From the NCBI GenBank assembly GCA_016195095.1, contig JACQAE010000029.1:1-36159 (forward strand): 36,159 nucleotides of DNA, given 5' to 3'. The stretch comes from Pseudomonadota bacterium (GTDB lineage Bacteria; Pseudomonadota; Alphaproteobacteria; Rhizobiales; Xanthobacteraceae). Under the pieces are notes generated by a model. It was not told the DNA's origin and did not search any database. It saw only the letters and a program-made list of their open reading frames with translations. A program made the translations under genes and the position numbers. This document shows positions 1 through 8,216 of this stretch, one piece after another; within the stretch, counting starts at the first letter, position 1; every line of letters starts with the position of its first letter.

Positions 1-1
1 C

Positions 2-718
2 CGCGACGGCGTGCCATTCATGCTGCCAGACGTGACGGCCCTGGAAAAGCTGATCGGCGAGCTTGGCATTGCCGAGGACAGCCACGTCGTCGTGGTGCCG
101 GCGGGCGTGAGCGTGCTCGATTTCGGCGCCGCCGCGCGCGTCTACTGGACGCTCAAGGTCGCCGGCATCGCCACCGTGTCGATCCTCGACGGCGGCTTCA
201 AGGCGTGGACGGAAGACGCGTCCTACCCGCTGGAAGGCGGCGCGCGGCGGCCCTCGCCAACGATCTTCACCGTCGCGCTCGAGCGCGCGATGATCGCGCA
301 GACCGCCGACGTCGAGACAATCGAGAGCGCCGGCGGCGCCACGCTGCTCGATGCGCGGCCGGCGAGCTTCTATGCGGGCAAGGAACGCGCGCTCAGCGTC
401 GCCGCCTATGGCCATATCCCCGGCGCGCGCAATCTCGACAGCGCCGAATTTTACGACGCGGCCGCAGACCGCCTCAAGTCTCCGGCCGAACTCGCCGCCA
501 TCGCCGCCGCCATTCCGCCGGGCCCAGTCGTGAGCTATTGCAATACCGGCCATTGGGGCGCGACCAATTGGTTCGTGCTCTCGGAAATCCTCGGCCGCAA
601 GGATGTAAGGCTCTATTACGGCTCGATGACCGCGTGGACCGCGGCGCCGGGACACGCGGTGGTGTCGGCGCGCAGCAAGTGGGATGACCTCAAGAAGACG
701 CTCGGCTTCGGCTCCTGA
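2..718 (+). CDS. Sulfurtransferase (rhodanese, two-domain), 5' end outside window
   Basis: Tandem rhodanese that moves sulfane sulfur from a donor such as thiosulfate or 3-mercaptopyruvate to a thiophilic acceptor. The frame is open to the left edge and the first residues (RDGVPFMLPD) already match the middle of the N-terminal domain, so the true start lies upstream. The C-terminal domain carries the active-site loop YCNTGHWGATNW, with the catalytic Cys at about residue 177 counted from the GTG at position 11. It lies 180 bp before a YeeE/YedE transporter on the same strand, a common pairing that suggests uptake plus use of thiosulfate. The substrate cannot be settled from sequence; the family is certain. 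Confidence 0.9.
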   Translation, partial: RDGVPFMLPDVTALEKLIGELGIAEDSHVVVVPAGVSVLDFGAAARVYWTLKVAGIATVSILDGGFKAWTEDASYPLEGGARRPSPTIFTVALERAMIAQTADVETIESAGGATLLDARPASFYAGKERALSVAAYGHIPGARNLDSAEFYDAAADRLKSPAELAAIAAAIPPGPVVSYCNTGHWGATNWFVLSEILGRKDVRLYYGSMTAWTAAPGHAVVSARSKWDDLKKTLGFGS

Positions 719-898
719 GCCGGCGCGCCCGCACGGCGCGCATGGCGCAGGCGCGCAAACCGATTTTGCCAACGCAATCGAACCGGCGCAGATTGCGCGT
801 CCACGAACAATCCGTGCGCCTCGTCGTCTGCGGCGCGCGCGTCATCCAAAGCGACGCCGCCTCCGCTTCGCCTGACAATGCCCTGATCGGATCGCCCC

Positions 899-2053
899 AT
901 GTCCGGCATGCTTGCCATTGATTCCGCGACGACCTCCGTGCCCGCGCCCGCGCGCGACTGGCCGTTCCTGGCGCTGGCCACGGGCGCGACCGGCGTCTTC
1001 GTCGCGCTGGTGCTGCTCGACGGTCAACCGCGCTCGGCGCTTCTCATCCTGTGCGGATTCGCGCTCGGCGCCGCGTTTCTCAAAGCGGAGTTCGGATTTA
1101 CCGCCGCATGGCGGCGCTTCCTCGCCGGGCGCGACTCCGGCGGCCTCGTCGGCACGTTGCTGCTCATCGCGCTTAGCGCCGTCGTTATCGTGCCGGTCGC
1201 CGCGCTGGTGCCGGGATATGGCGGCGCCGGCGCCCCGCTCGGCGCGTCCCTCCTCGTTGGCGCCTTCGTGTTCGGCATCGGCATGCAACTCGGAAATGGT
1301 TGCGGCTCGGGCACGCTCTATACCGTTGGCGGCGGGTCGGGCCGCATGCTGGTCACGCACGCGTTCTTCATCGTCGGCGGCGTCATCGGCAGCCTGCAAC
1401 TGCCGTTCTTCCTCGCGCTTGGCGGCTTCGATCCGCCGCTCGCCAGCGACCTCCTCGGCGCCTGGGGCGGGCTTGCGGCAACGCTCGCCAGCATCGCGCT
1501 CGTTGCCGGCGTCGTCATCGCGCTGGCGCGGCGCAAAGGCGTGAATTTCGTGCCATCGGTCACGATGACGATCGGCGCCGTCGTGATTGCGGCGCTGGCG
1601 ATCGCCACTTTCCTGACCGCGCATCACCCGTGGAGCGTCACGTTCGGCTTCACGCTGTGGGGCGCCAAGATCGCGGCGGCGCTGGGATACGACTTTTCTG
1701 CCCATGAATTCTGGCAATGGCCGGGACCGCAGCACGCGCTGAGCACGTCGGTGCTGCGCGATACGACCAGCCTCACCGATTTTGGCATGATCCTCGGCGC
1801 CATGGCCGCGGCCGCCGCCGCGCGCCCGTTCGCGCGCGCCGCCTGGCCGCCGGCGCGCTCGTTGCTCGCGGCCGCGATCGGCGGCCTGCTCATGGGCTGG
1901 GGGGCGAGGCTTGGATTCGGTTGCAATATTGGCGCCTTCGTCAGCGGCGTGGCCTCGGGCTCGCTGCATGGCTGGGTCTGGTTCGCGGCCGCGCTCGGCG
2001 GCTGCGCCGTGGGCATGCGGCTGCGCCCATGGTTCGGACTTTCGCGCGTTTGA
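899..2053 (+). CDS. YeeE/YedE family (TsuA-like) sulfur-compound transporter
   Basis: Polytopic inner-membrane protein of 384 aa, almost entirely hydrophobic segments. Two conserved Cys-containing loops are visible, GNGCGSGTLY (Cys135) and GFGCNIGAFVSG (Cys342). These match the cysteine motifs of the YeeE/YedE family, whose member TsuA imports thiosulfate by relay over cysteines. The upstream rhodanese would process the imported sulfur compound. The start is the ATG at 899, following the ORF-free linker after the rhodanese. The exact substrate is inferred from the family and the neighbour. Confidence 0.9.
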   Translation: MSGMLAIDSATTSVPAPARDWPFLALATGATGVFVALVLLDGQPRSALLILCGFALGAAFLKAEFGFTAAWRRFLAGRDSGGLVGTLLLIALSAVVIVPVAALVPGYGGAGAPLGASLLVGAFVFGIGMQLGNGCGSGTLYTVGGGSGRMLVTHAFFIVGGVIGSLQLPFFLALGGFDPPLASDLLGAWGGLAATLASIALVAGVVIALARRKGVNFVPSVTMTIGAVVIAALAIATFLTAHHPWSVTFGFTLWGAKIAAALGYDFSAHEFWQWPGPQHALSTSVLRDTTSLTDFGMILGAMAAAAAARPFARAAWPPARSLLAAAIGGLLMGWGARLGFGCNIGAFVSGVASGSLHGWVWFAAALGGCAVGMRLRPWFGLSRV

Positions 2054-2064
2054 GGAGGGTGGGC

Positions 2065-2199
2065 GTGAGCATGCGCATCGTCTACGTCGTCGTGCTTGTT
2101 ACCGCGATCGCCGCGGTGGCGATCGACCATCTGTCCTCGCCGGCGAGCGACGGCACGGGCACGCGCGAGGATGCAGCCGCCGCGCGCACGCACGAGTAG
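2065..2199 (+). CDS. Small single-pass membrane peptide, unknown
   Basis: A 44-residue ORF with a GTG start at 2065 preceded by a strong GAGGAGGG ribosome site at 2052-2059. An ATG at 2071 is the alternative start. Residues 3-19 (MRIVYVVVLVTAIAAVA) form one hydrophobic segment, followed by a short polar tail rich in Ala, Thr and acidic residues. It starts 11 bp after the transporter stop, so the two are probably co-transcribed. No family recognised. It could be a small membrane partner of the transporter, but nothing in the sequence proves this. Confidence 0.5.
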   Translation: MSMRIVYVVVLVTAIAAVAIDHLSSPASDGTGTREDAAAARTHE

Positions 2200-2233
2200 C
2201 GCGCCGCCCGCATTCACCGGCGAATGATCAGGA

Positions 2234-3193
2234 TCAACCCGCGGCGAGCAGGCGGTCGACCTCGGCACGCTCGGGCGCGGCGGTGATGCCGCCGAAGCGG
2301 GAGCATTTGATGGCGGCCGCCGCGGCGGCAAAACGAACGGCGTCGCCCGGCGCGGCGCCTCCCGAGACGGCGACCGCGAAGGCGCCGTGAAACACATCCC
2401 CCGCCGCCAACGTGTCGACGGCATCGACGCGATAGGCCGGAAAATGAACAATCCGCGCGCCGTCAAACCAAAGCACGCCGTTGGCGCCGTCGGTGACGGC
2501 AAGAAACGAACGGCTGGTGTTGCGAAAATTCCCGAGCGCCTGGACGAGATCGTCCGTTTCCATGGTGCCGCGCAACGCCTCGGCGGAAAAAATCGTGTGG
2601 GTCGCGGCGGCAAAATGCGGATCGTTCACCGCCATCGGCTTGTCGGCGTCGAGAATAAGCGGAATTCCGCGCGCCTGCGCCGCCTTGCAGATCGGCAACG
2701 AAAAATTCGGCATGCGATTGTCGGCGAGCACCGCGTCGGCCGATGCGACCAAACCCGCCGCGTCGTCCCCCGCGATTTGCAGCAACTTCTCGTCGCGGTA
2801 GGTGACGATCGTGCGCGCGCCGCGCGCGTCGATGATGATCGTTGAAATGGGTGAGCGCAATCCCGCGACGCGGATGCAGCCATGACAATCGACCTGTTCG
2901 CGCGTCAGTGCGGCGATGATGCGATCGCCGATGGAATCTTCTCCCTGCGGTCCACCGAGCGGACCGGCAAACGCCGCCGCCGCCCCAAGCCGGCCGATCG
3001 CGACCGCTGCATTCGCCGCGCAACCGCCGCTCACCGTCTTGAAGTCGATGGCATTTCGCTTGGTGTCGACGCGGGGCAATTCGTCGATAAGAAAAACCTC
3101 GTCGAGCACCGCGATGCCGGTGCACAGGATCGACGGGCGGCGCCGCGGCGCCGGCTGCTGCGAGGAGGGGCCCCTAGCGCAAGACACGATCAC
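2234..3193 (-). CDS. PfkB-family sugar kinase (YihV/ribokinase-like)
   Basis: ATP-dependent sugar or nucleoside kinase of about 319 aa. The N-terminal glycine motif SGGCAANAAVAIGRLG (about 56-70) and the C-terminal catalytic motif VDTLAAGDVFHGAFA (about 259-273, catalytic Asp266) are clear. From memory, the stretch AGDVFHGAFAVAV...VRFAAAAAAIKC resembles E. coli YihV, the sulfofructose kinase, but no other sulfoquinovose genes are nearby, so the substrate stays open. The usual DTTGAGD is DTLAAGD here. The GTG at 3193 overlaps the nudC end by 20 bp; a second GTG at 3187 has better spacing from GAGGACGG. It is the last gene of a HIT-nudC-kinase unit. Confidence 0.88.
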   Translation of the reverse strand: MIVSCARGPSSQQPAPRRRPSILCTGIAVLDEVFLIDELPRVDTKRNAIDFKTVSGGCAANAAVAIGRLGAAAAFAGPLGGPQGEDSIGDRIIAALTREQVDCHGCIRVAGLRSPISTIIIDARGARTIVTYRDEKLLQIAGDDAAGLVASADAVLADNRMPNFSLPICKAAQARGIPLILDADKPMAVNDPHFAAATHTIFSAEALRGTMETDDLVQALGNFRNTSRSFLAVTDGANGVLWFDGARIVHFPAYRVDAVDTLAAGDVFHGAFAVAVSGGAAPGDAVRFAAAAAAIKCSRFGGITAAPERAEVDRLLAAG

Positions 3194-4127
3194 CGTCCTC
3201 GAACCATTTTTGGATGATGTGGTGCGCGATCGAAATCGGCGGCGGGATTGTCAATCCGTCGGGATGCCGCCCGCTCATCATTTGCGCAACCTCCGCGCGC
3301 TCAAACCAACGCGCGGCATCGAGTTCGCTGTGGTCAATCGTCAATTCCTTGCTCAGCGCCTCGGCGAAGCAGCCGATCATCAGCGACATCGGAAACGGCC
3401 AGGGCTGCGATGAATGATACACGACGCGCCCGCACACCACCCCCGTCTCCTCGCGCGTCTCGCGCCGCGCCGCTTCCTCGATGTTTTCGCCCGGCTCGAC
3501 GAATCCGGCGAGGCACGACCACATGGTGGGCGGAAATCGCGCTTGCCGCCCAAGCAGGCATCGCGTGCCATCAACCACATGCATGATAACGACCGGGTCG
3601 GTGCGCGGGAAATGCGGCGTCCGGCAGGCCGGGCAGTCGCGCCGCCAGCCGGCCTCGACCATGGCGGTCGGCGCGCCGCAGGCGGCGCAGAAGCGGTGGC
3701 GCGCATGCCATTGCAGCAGCGCCTTGGCCTGCGCCAATGGCGGCAGATGCAACGGATCGACCAGGCCCTGCACGGCGATTGTGCGCAGGTCGAGCACCAC
3801 CAGGTCCGCGCGCGCGCGCAGCGCCTCGGCCGCCGCCGCGTCGATGCCGGCACCAAATCGCGCGGCACCATCGGCGAGGCCGAGGAACACCAGTTCGCGC
3901 ACCTCGCCCAATACGTGTGCCTGCGCCAACGCGAACAGCGGATTGTGCGTGGGCAGCGATTTTTTCGCGATGATCGCCTCGCCGCACACGACGTAGACGC
4001 CCGCGCCGGGCGCTGCCGTCAACGCGGCGATGGCGGCCGCGTCGCCGCGCCGCTCGGCCGCCCGGTCGAGCACGCTGCGCGTGAAGCCAAGGCGCGGCCT
4101 GGCGCCAAAATCGGCAATTGACGGCAT
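3174..4127 (-). CDS. nudC: NAD(+)/NADH diphosphatase NudC
   Basis: Nudix hydrolase that splits NAD(H) into NMN(H) and AMP and, in characterised homologues, removes NAD caps from RNA. The 317 aa show an N-terminal domain, a zinc ribbon (Cys147, Cys150, Cys165, Cys168), the Nudix box at 208-230 (GFVEPGENIEEAA followed by RRETREETGV), and the NudC hallmark SQPWPFP at about 240-246. The ATG at 4127 begins MPSIADFG; the upstream in-frame extension is low-complexity and was not used. It lies between a HIT protein and a PfkB kinase on the same strand, all consistent with nucleotide turnover. Confidence 0.95.
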   Translation of the reverse strand: MPSIADFGARPRLGFTRSVLDRAAERRGDAAAIAALTAAPGAGVYVVCGEAIIAKKSLPTHNPLFALAQAHVLGEVRELVFLGLADGAARFGAGIDAAAAEALRARADLVVLDLRTIAVQGLVDPLHLPPLAQAKALLQWHARHRFCAACGAPTAMVEAGWRRDCPACRTPHFPRTDPVVIMHVVDGTRCLLGRQARFPPTMWSCLAGFVEPGENIEEAARRETREETGVVCGRVVYHSSQPWPFPMSLMIGCFAEALSKELTIDHSELDAARWFERAEVAQMMSGRHPDGLTIPPPISIAHHIIQKWFEDGDRVLR

Positions 4128-4183
4128 GAATGGCTCCGGCGGGTAGGCGAGGCTGGCACGCCGCGCCGGCGCGCGCAACGTGT

Positions 4184-4612
4184 TCAGCCAAGGTCGGCGG
4201 CGGCGCGCAGCGCGGCGATGAAGCGCGCCAGCGCCGGCGCGTCATAGGCAAGCGGCGGCGCATGATTCCAAACCGGTCTTGGCCAGGCAATGTCATCCCT
4301 GCGACGCGCGATCACATGCACGTGCAATTGCGCGACCACGTTGCCGAGCGCGGCGATATTGAGCCGGTCGCACCTGGTGAGCGTCTTGAGCGCGCCCGCG
4401 ACGCGCGCGATTTCGCCCATCAGACGTGCCTGGTCCGCCGCCGACAGGTCGAGGATGTCGCTCGCCGCGGCAATGCGTGGCACCAGTAGCAGCCAGGGGA
4501 AATTGGCGTCCTTCATCACCAGGATGCGCGACAGCGGTAGGTCGGCGATGCCGACCGCGTCGGCCTGCAGGCGCGCATCGAGCGACCACGGCACGGGCGC
4601 GGCATCGCGCAT
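4184..4612 (-). CDS. HIT-family hydrolase
   Basis: Histidine-triad protein of 142 aa, a nucleotide hydrolase or transferase acting on nucleoside phosphoesters. The motif is QLHVHVIAR near residues 95-103. The first His of the usual triad is Gln, while the presumed catalytic middle His97 and His99 remain, a pattern I have seen in alphaproteobacterial HIT proteins. The ATG at 4612 gives a normal-length protein. The frame stays open much further upstream but would then overlap the SRP RNA on the other strand, so that extension is rejected. First gene of the HIT-nudC-kinase unit. Confidence 0.88.
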   Translation of the reverse strand: MRDAAPVPWSLDARLQADAVGIADLPLSRILVMKDANFPWLLLVPRIAAASDILDLSAADQARLMGEIARVAGALKTLTRCDRLNIAALGNVVAQLHVHVIARRRDDIAWPRPVWNHAPPLAYDAPALARFIAALRAAADLG

Positions 4613-4794
4613 CGCATAGGCCTCCCAGCGGCGCGGCCGCCGCCCTGGCCTTGCCACGTTGCATATGCGCGACCGCGACGCGGCCCGCCGCGCTGCAATG
4701 CGCAAATTCGCGGGCGCTGTAAAGAGCGTATTTTCACGCCACGCCGGCCAGCGCGCACCGCTTGCATTCGCGCGCCGATCCGTCGATATAGGCG

Positions 4795-4892
4795 GGGGAG
4801 GTTGGCAGTGGACGAGCCACTCGCCAACCGGGTCAGGTCCGGAAGGAAGCAGCCCCAACGAGCTTCGGTTCGGGTCGCTCGTCAGCCTCCCA
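4795..4892 (+). ncRNA. ffs: Bacterial small SRP RNA (4.5S)
   Basis: Contains the near-invariant domain IV core GTCAGGTCCGGAAGGAAGCA at 4832-4851, where Ffh binds and which docks with FtsY. Outer strands pair: GGGAGG at 4796-4801 with CCTCCC at 4886-4891, giving the hairpin of about 97 nt expected for a small SRP RNA. It lies 160 bp before dnaX, a common alphaproteobacterial position. Its partner FtsY is encoded at 28420-29370. Ends are approximate (a few nt). Confidence 0.95.
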
Positions 4893-4929
4893 CTTTGCGG
4901 CCATCGGCTGGCGGGTATTTCGGCGGAAT

Positions 4930-4947
4930 GGCCGCCTTTCGGCGGCC
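4930..4947 (+). other. Hairpin downstream of SRP RNA
   Basis: Perfect 7-bp stem GGCCGCC/GGCGGCC with a TTTC loop, 38 bp after the SRP RNA. No T-tract follows, so a terminator role for the RNA is only possible, not shown. Confidence 0.35.
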
Positions 4948-5049
4948 AGGCATGCGCCATCCGGGAAGCAAAGAGCGCGTTCACACACGAGCGGATTGCA
5001 TTTTGCCGAACGCGGCCTCGCATTGCCCCGCGCAGCGGCCGGAGCGACG

Positions 5050-6960
5050 ATGAGCGACGCCGAAAAGTCCGCGGGCGCATCCGGCGCCGCCACAGCGCCA
5101 CCGCCGGCGGCCGTGGCGGGCGATTATCGCGTGCTCGCCCGCCGCCACCGGCCGACGACCTTCGCCGATCTCATCGGCCAGGAGGCGATGGTGCGCACGA
5201 TCTCCAATGCATTCGCCTCGGGACGCATTCCGCAGGCCTGGATTCTCACCGGCGTGCGCGGCGTCGGCAACACCACGACCGCGCGCATTCTGGCGCGCGC
5301 GCTCAATTACGACCTCGCCGACGGCTCGATCACGGGCCCCACGATCGATATGCCCAAGCTCGGCATCCACTGCCAGGCGATCATCGAAAGCCGCCACGTC
5401 GATGTCCTGGAGATGGATGCCGCCTCGCATAACAGTGTCGACGCGGTGCGCCAGATCAACGACGCCATCCGCTATTCACCGGCCACGGCGCGCAGCAAGG
5501 TCTACATTCTCGACGAAGTGCACATGCTCTCCACGGCGGCGTTCAACGCGCTGCTCAAGACGCTGGAGGAGCCGCCGCCGCACGCCAAGTTCGTCTTCGC
5601 CACGACCGAGATCGGCAAGGTTCCGGTCACGGTGCGCTCGCGCTGCCAACGCTTCGATCTGCGGCGGGTGGAGAGCGAACGGCTGGTGGCGCATCTGGAA
5701 GCCATCGCCGGCAAGGAAGGCGTCGCCTGCGAGAGCGACGCGCTTGCGCTGATCGCGCGCGCGGCGGAAGGCTCGGTGCGCGACGCGCTGTCACTGCTCG
5801 ACCAGGCGATCGCCCATGCCGGCACGCTTGGCGCCGGCGTCGCGGCGGCCGGCGTGCGCGACATGCTCGGCCTCGCCGACCGCGCCCGCGTCATCGACCT
5901 CTTTGACGCGCTGATGCGCGGCGATATCGCCTGCGCGCTGGCGGAATTGCGCGACCAGTACGATAGCGGCGCCGATCCGGCGGTGGTTTTGGCCGATCTC
6001 GCGGAATTCACGCATTTCGTGACGCGGGTCAAGATCGTTCCCGCGGTCGCCGAGGACCGCTCCCTGGCCGAGGTCGAGCGCATACGCGGCCGCGCGTTCG
6101 CCGCCGCGCTGTCGATGCCGGTGCTCTCGCGCACCTGGCAGATGCTGCTCAAGGGCCTGGCCGAAGTGCAGATCTCGGCCAGGACCATTGCCGCGGCGGA
6201 AATGGTGCTGGTGCGCATCGCCTATGTCGCCGACCTGCCGACGCCCGACGACGTCGTGCGGTCGCTCTCCGGCGAAACGCCGGCTGGCGCCGCGCCGGTG
6301 TCGAACGAGCGCCATTTGCCGGCACGCCCACAATCGCCATCGCCGGCGCCGGCGCCGCAGGGCGTGCAGGCGCCGCGGGCCATGCAAGCGCCGCGCGATG
6401 CGCAGTCGCCGCCGGCCGCACGGTCGGCGCCAGCAATGCGCCCCGAGCCGCAGGTCGCCCCCGCCATGGCCGCGCGCGCGCTTTGCGACTTCGGCGATAT
6501 CGTTGCGCTGGCCATGGAAAAACGTGATCTCGTGCTCAAGGCGGCGCTTGAGCGCGACGTGCGGCTCGTGCGTTGCGAGGACGGCCGCCTCGAGATTGCG
6601 CTTGAGCCCGGCGCACCAAGGACGTTGGTCGGCGAGCTATCGCGCAAGCTCGGCGAATGGACCGGACGGCGCTGGATGGTCGTGGTTTCCGCCGAGCCCG
6701 GCGCGCCGACCTTGCGCTCGCAGGGCACGGCGCGGCGCGAGGCGCTCGAAACCGGGGTGCGGACCGACCCGTTGGTGCGCGCCGTGCTCGACCGCTTTCC
6801 CGGCGCGGAGATTATCGACGTGCGCGAGCCGCACGCGCACAATGGCGGCAATGCCAATCCGGCGCGCGCCAATGATGACGACATGCCGCAGGCGCCGCCG
6901 CGGGATGAATTCCCCGACGCCGAAATGACCGCGGATGAAACCGAATTCGACGATCCCTGA
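5050..6960 (+). CDS. dnaX: DNA polymerase III subunit gamma/tau, Walker A Lys replaced by Asn
   Basis: Clamp-loader ATPase of the replicative polymerase, 636 aa. AAA+ features in order: GVRGVGNTTTARI (68-80), Walker B VYILDEVHML, sensor region FVFATTEI, arginine-finger motif SRCQRFDLRR, lid helices, a Pro/Ala-rich linker near 430-480, and an alphaproteobacterial tau tail ending acidic. The codon at 5269-5271 is AAC (Asn74) where the P-loop normally has Lys; everything else looks intact and alpha-like. Start is the ATG at 5050 behind GGAG at 5041-5044; an upstream ATG at 4996 has no support. First gene of dnaX-ybaB-recR. No A-rich slippery site for a separate gamma product is evident. Confidence 0.93.
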   Translation: MSDAEKSAGASGAATAPPPAAVAGDYRVLARRHRPTTFADLIGQEAMVRTISNAFASGRIPQAWILTGVRGVGNTTTARILARALNYDLADGSITGPTIDMPKLGIHCQAIIESRHVDVLEMDAASHNSVDAVRQINDAIRYSPATARSKVYILDEVHMLSTAAFNALLKTLEEPPPHAKFVFATTEIGKVPVTVRSRCQRFDLRRVESERLVAHLEAIAGKEGVACESDALALIARAAEGSVRDALSLLDQAIAHAGTLGAGVAAAGVRDMLGLADRARVIDLFDALMRGDIACALAELRDQYDSGADPAVVLADLAEFTHFVTRVKIVPAVAEDRSLAEVERIRGRAFAAALSMPVLSRTWQMLLKGLAEVQISARTIAAAEMVLVRIAYVADLPTPDDVVRSLSGETPAGAAPVSNERHLPARPQSPSPAPAPQGVQAPRAMQAPRDAQSPPAARSAPAMRPEPQVAPAMAARALCDFGDIVALAMEKRDLVLKAALERDVRLVRCEDGRLEIALEPGAPRTLVGELSRKLGEWTGRRWMVVVSAEPGAPTLRSQGTARREALETGVRTDPLVRAVLDRFPGAEIIDVREPHAHNGGNANPARANDDDMPQAPPRDEFPDAEMTADETEFDDP

Positions 6961-7010
6961 TCGCGCCACTGGTTCGCCGATCGGGTGGCGTTGGCCAACA
7001 AGGACACGCA

Positions 7011-7331
7011 ATGACGGATTTTCTCGGACTGATGAAGCAGGCGGGCGAGCTCAAGGCCAAGATGGAAGCCATGCAGGCGGAGCTTGATCGCATCTCCGTC
7101 GAGGGCGCCGCCGGCGGCGGCCTGGTCACCGTCACGCTCAGCGCCAAGGGTGCGATGAAAGGCGTGCGCGTCGACGCCTCGCTGCTCGCGCCCGGCGAAA
7201 AGGAGGTGCTCGAGGATCTGCTTATCGCTGCTCATGAGGAGGCGCGGCGCAAGGCCGAAGCCGCGGTGCAGGATAAGATGCAGGCGCTGACCGGCGGGCT
7301 TGCCCTGCCGCCGGGCCTCAAGTTGTTTTAA
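7011..7331 (+). CDS. YbaB/EbfC nucleoid-associated protein
   Basis: 106 aa, the normal size for this family of dimeric DNA-binding proteins. The N-terminus [20 protein letters not shown] is a helical segment, followed by the Gly-rich beta segment [18 protein letters not shown] and a C-terminal helix ending LPPGLKLF. It lies 50 bp after dnaX and 47 bp before recR, the classical order. Family members bind DNA broadly; the recurrent linkage with recR suggests a role with recombination repair, though this is not established. Confidence 0.93.
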   Translation: MTDFLGLMKQAGELKAKMEAMQAELDRISVEGAAGGGLVTVTLSAKGAMKGVRVDASLLAPGEKEVLEDLLIAAHEEARRKAEAAVQDKMQALTGGLALPPGLKLF

Positions 7332-7378
7332 GCCCCGTCCCGGCCCAGCCTGGGCCAACCATCACCGCGCCGATCCGC

Positions 7379-7984
7379 ATGTCGACCGCCATCGCCGGAC
7401 CCGAAATCGAGCGTCTCATCCAGTTGCTGGCGCGGCTGCCGGGCCTCGGCCCGCGCTCGGCGCGGCGCGCGGCGCTGCATCTCATCAAGAGGCGCGAGCA
7501 ATTGCTGGTGCCGCTGGCGAGCGCGATGCAAACGGCGATCGAGAAGATCACCGTGTGCCGCACCTGCGGCAATATCGATACACAAAATCCGTGCACGATC
7601 TGCGCCGACCCGCGCCGCGACCCTTCGGTCATCGTCGTCGTCGCCGATGTCGGCGACCTGTGGGCGCTGGAGCGCGCGCGCGTTATCAATGCGCGCTATC
7701 ACGTGCTGGGCGGAACGCTTTCGCCGCTCGACGGCGTCGGCCCGCAAGACCTCGCGATCGAGGCGCTGGTGACGCGCGCGCATGCGAGCGACGTCGGCGA
7801 GGTCATCATCGCGCTCAACGCCACCGTGGACGGTCAGACCACGGCCTATTACATCACCGACCTCATCGCCGATGCCGGCGTCAAGGTCACGCGGCTCGCG
7901 CATGGCGTGCCGGTCGGTGGCGAGCTTGATTATCTCGACGAAGGGACGCTGTCGGCGGCGATCCGTCAGCGCACGCCGTTCTAG
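7379..7984 (+). CDS. recR: Recombination mediator RecR
   Basis: 201 aa, full length. Works with RecF/RecO to load RecA on SSB-coated gaps. Visible are the N-terminal helix-hairpin-helix ([17 protein letters not shown]), the zinc finger with Cys60, Cys63, Cys72 and Cys75 (CRTCGN...CTIC), the Toprim segment [14 protein letters not shown], and the C-terminal [17 protein letters not shown]. Its TAG stop at 7982-7984 lies in the CTAG that opens the palindromic repeat array directly downstream. Last gene of dnaX-ybaB-recR. Confidence 0.97.
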   Translation: MSTAIAGPEIERLIQLLARLPGLGPRSARRAALHLIKRREQLLVPLASAMQTAIEKITVCRTCGNIDTQNPCTICADPRRDPSVIVVVADVGDLWALERARVINARYHVLGGTLSPLDGVGPQDLAIEALVTRAHASDVGEVIIALNATVDGQTTAYYITDLIADAGVKVTRLAHGVPVGGELDYLDEGTLSAAIRQRTPF

Positions 7985-8142
7985 CGCATGATCCCGAAAA
8001 GTGGGAACCGCTTTTCGGGCAAGATCATGCGCCAGCGAAACTCATGATCCCGAAAAGTGGGAACCGCTTTTGCGGCAAGATCATGCGCCAGCGAAACTCA
8101 TGATCCCGAAAAGTGGGAACCGCTTTTGCGGCAAGATCATGC
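7981..8142 (+). repeat. Three-copy array of 56-bp palindromic repeats
   Basis: Units start at CATGATCCCG at 7987, 8043 and 8099, exactly 56 bp apart. Each is an imperfect palindrome of about 44 bp (CATGATCCCGAAAAGTGGG, then AACCGCTTTT, then GATCATGC) plus a linker of about 12 bp (GCCAGCGAAACT). Units 2 and 3 read TTTTGCGG where unit 1 reads TTTTCGGG. The first is preceded by CTAG carrying the recR stop. The same element recurs at 17743-18009 (other orientation) and from 36094. Possible roles are RNA 3'-end hairpin, protein binding site, or passive dispersed repeat. Confidence 0.9.
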
Positions 8143-8216
8143 GCACGGCCACGACCGCGCCGACGCCGTCGGCATTTTTTCAAGAACGCGGCCGCTGGTT
8201 CTTGTCCCGCCGCGCG

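Noticed and set aside
842-1969. 375-codon ORF on the minus strand
   Set aside because: Antisense of the YeeE/YedE transporter; extreme Arg/Glu/Ala composition typical of GC-rich shadows.
4613-5101. N-terminal extension of the HIT protein
   Set aside because: Would run across the SRP RNA and past the dnaX start; no family similarity before residue M at 4612.
5050-6960. E. coli-like internal frameshift making a gamma form of DnaX
   Set aside because: No A-rich slippery stretch with a following hairpin was seen.
7981-8142. CRISPR array
   Set aside because: The whole unit is palindromic and the linkers are only about 12 bp and nearly alike, so there are no unique spacers. No cas genes are present.
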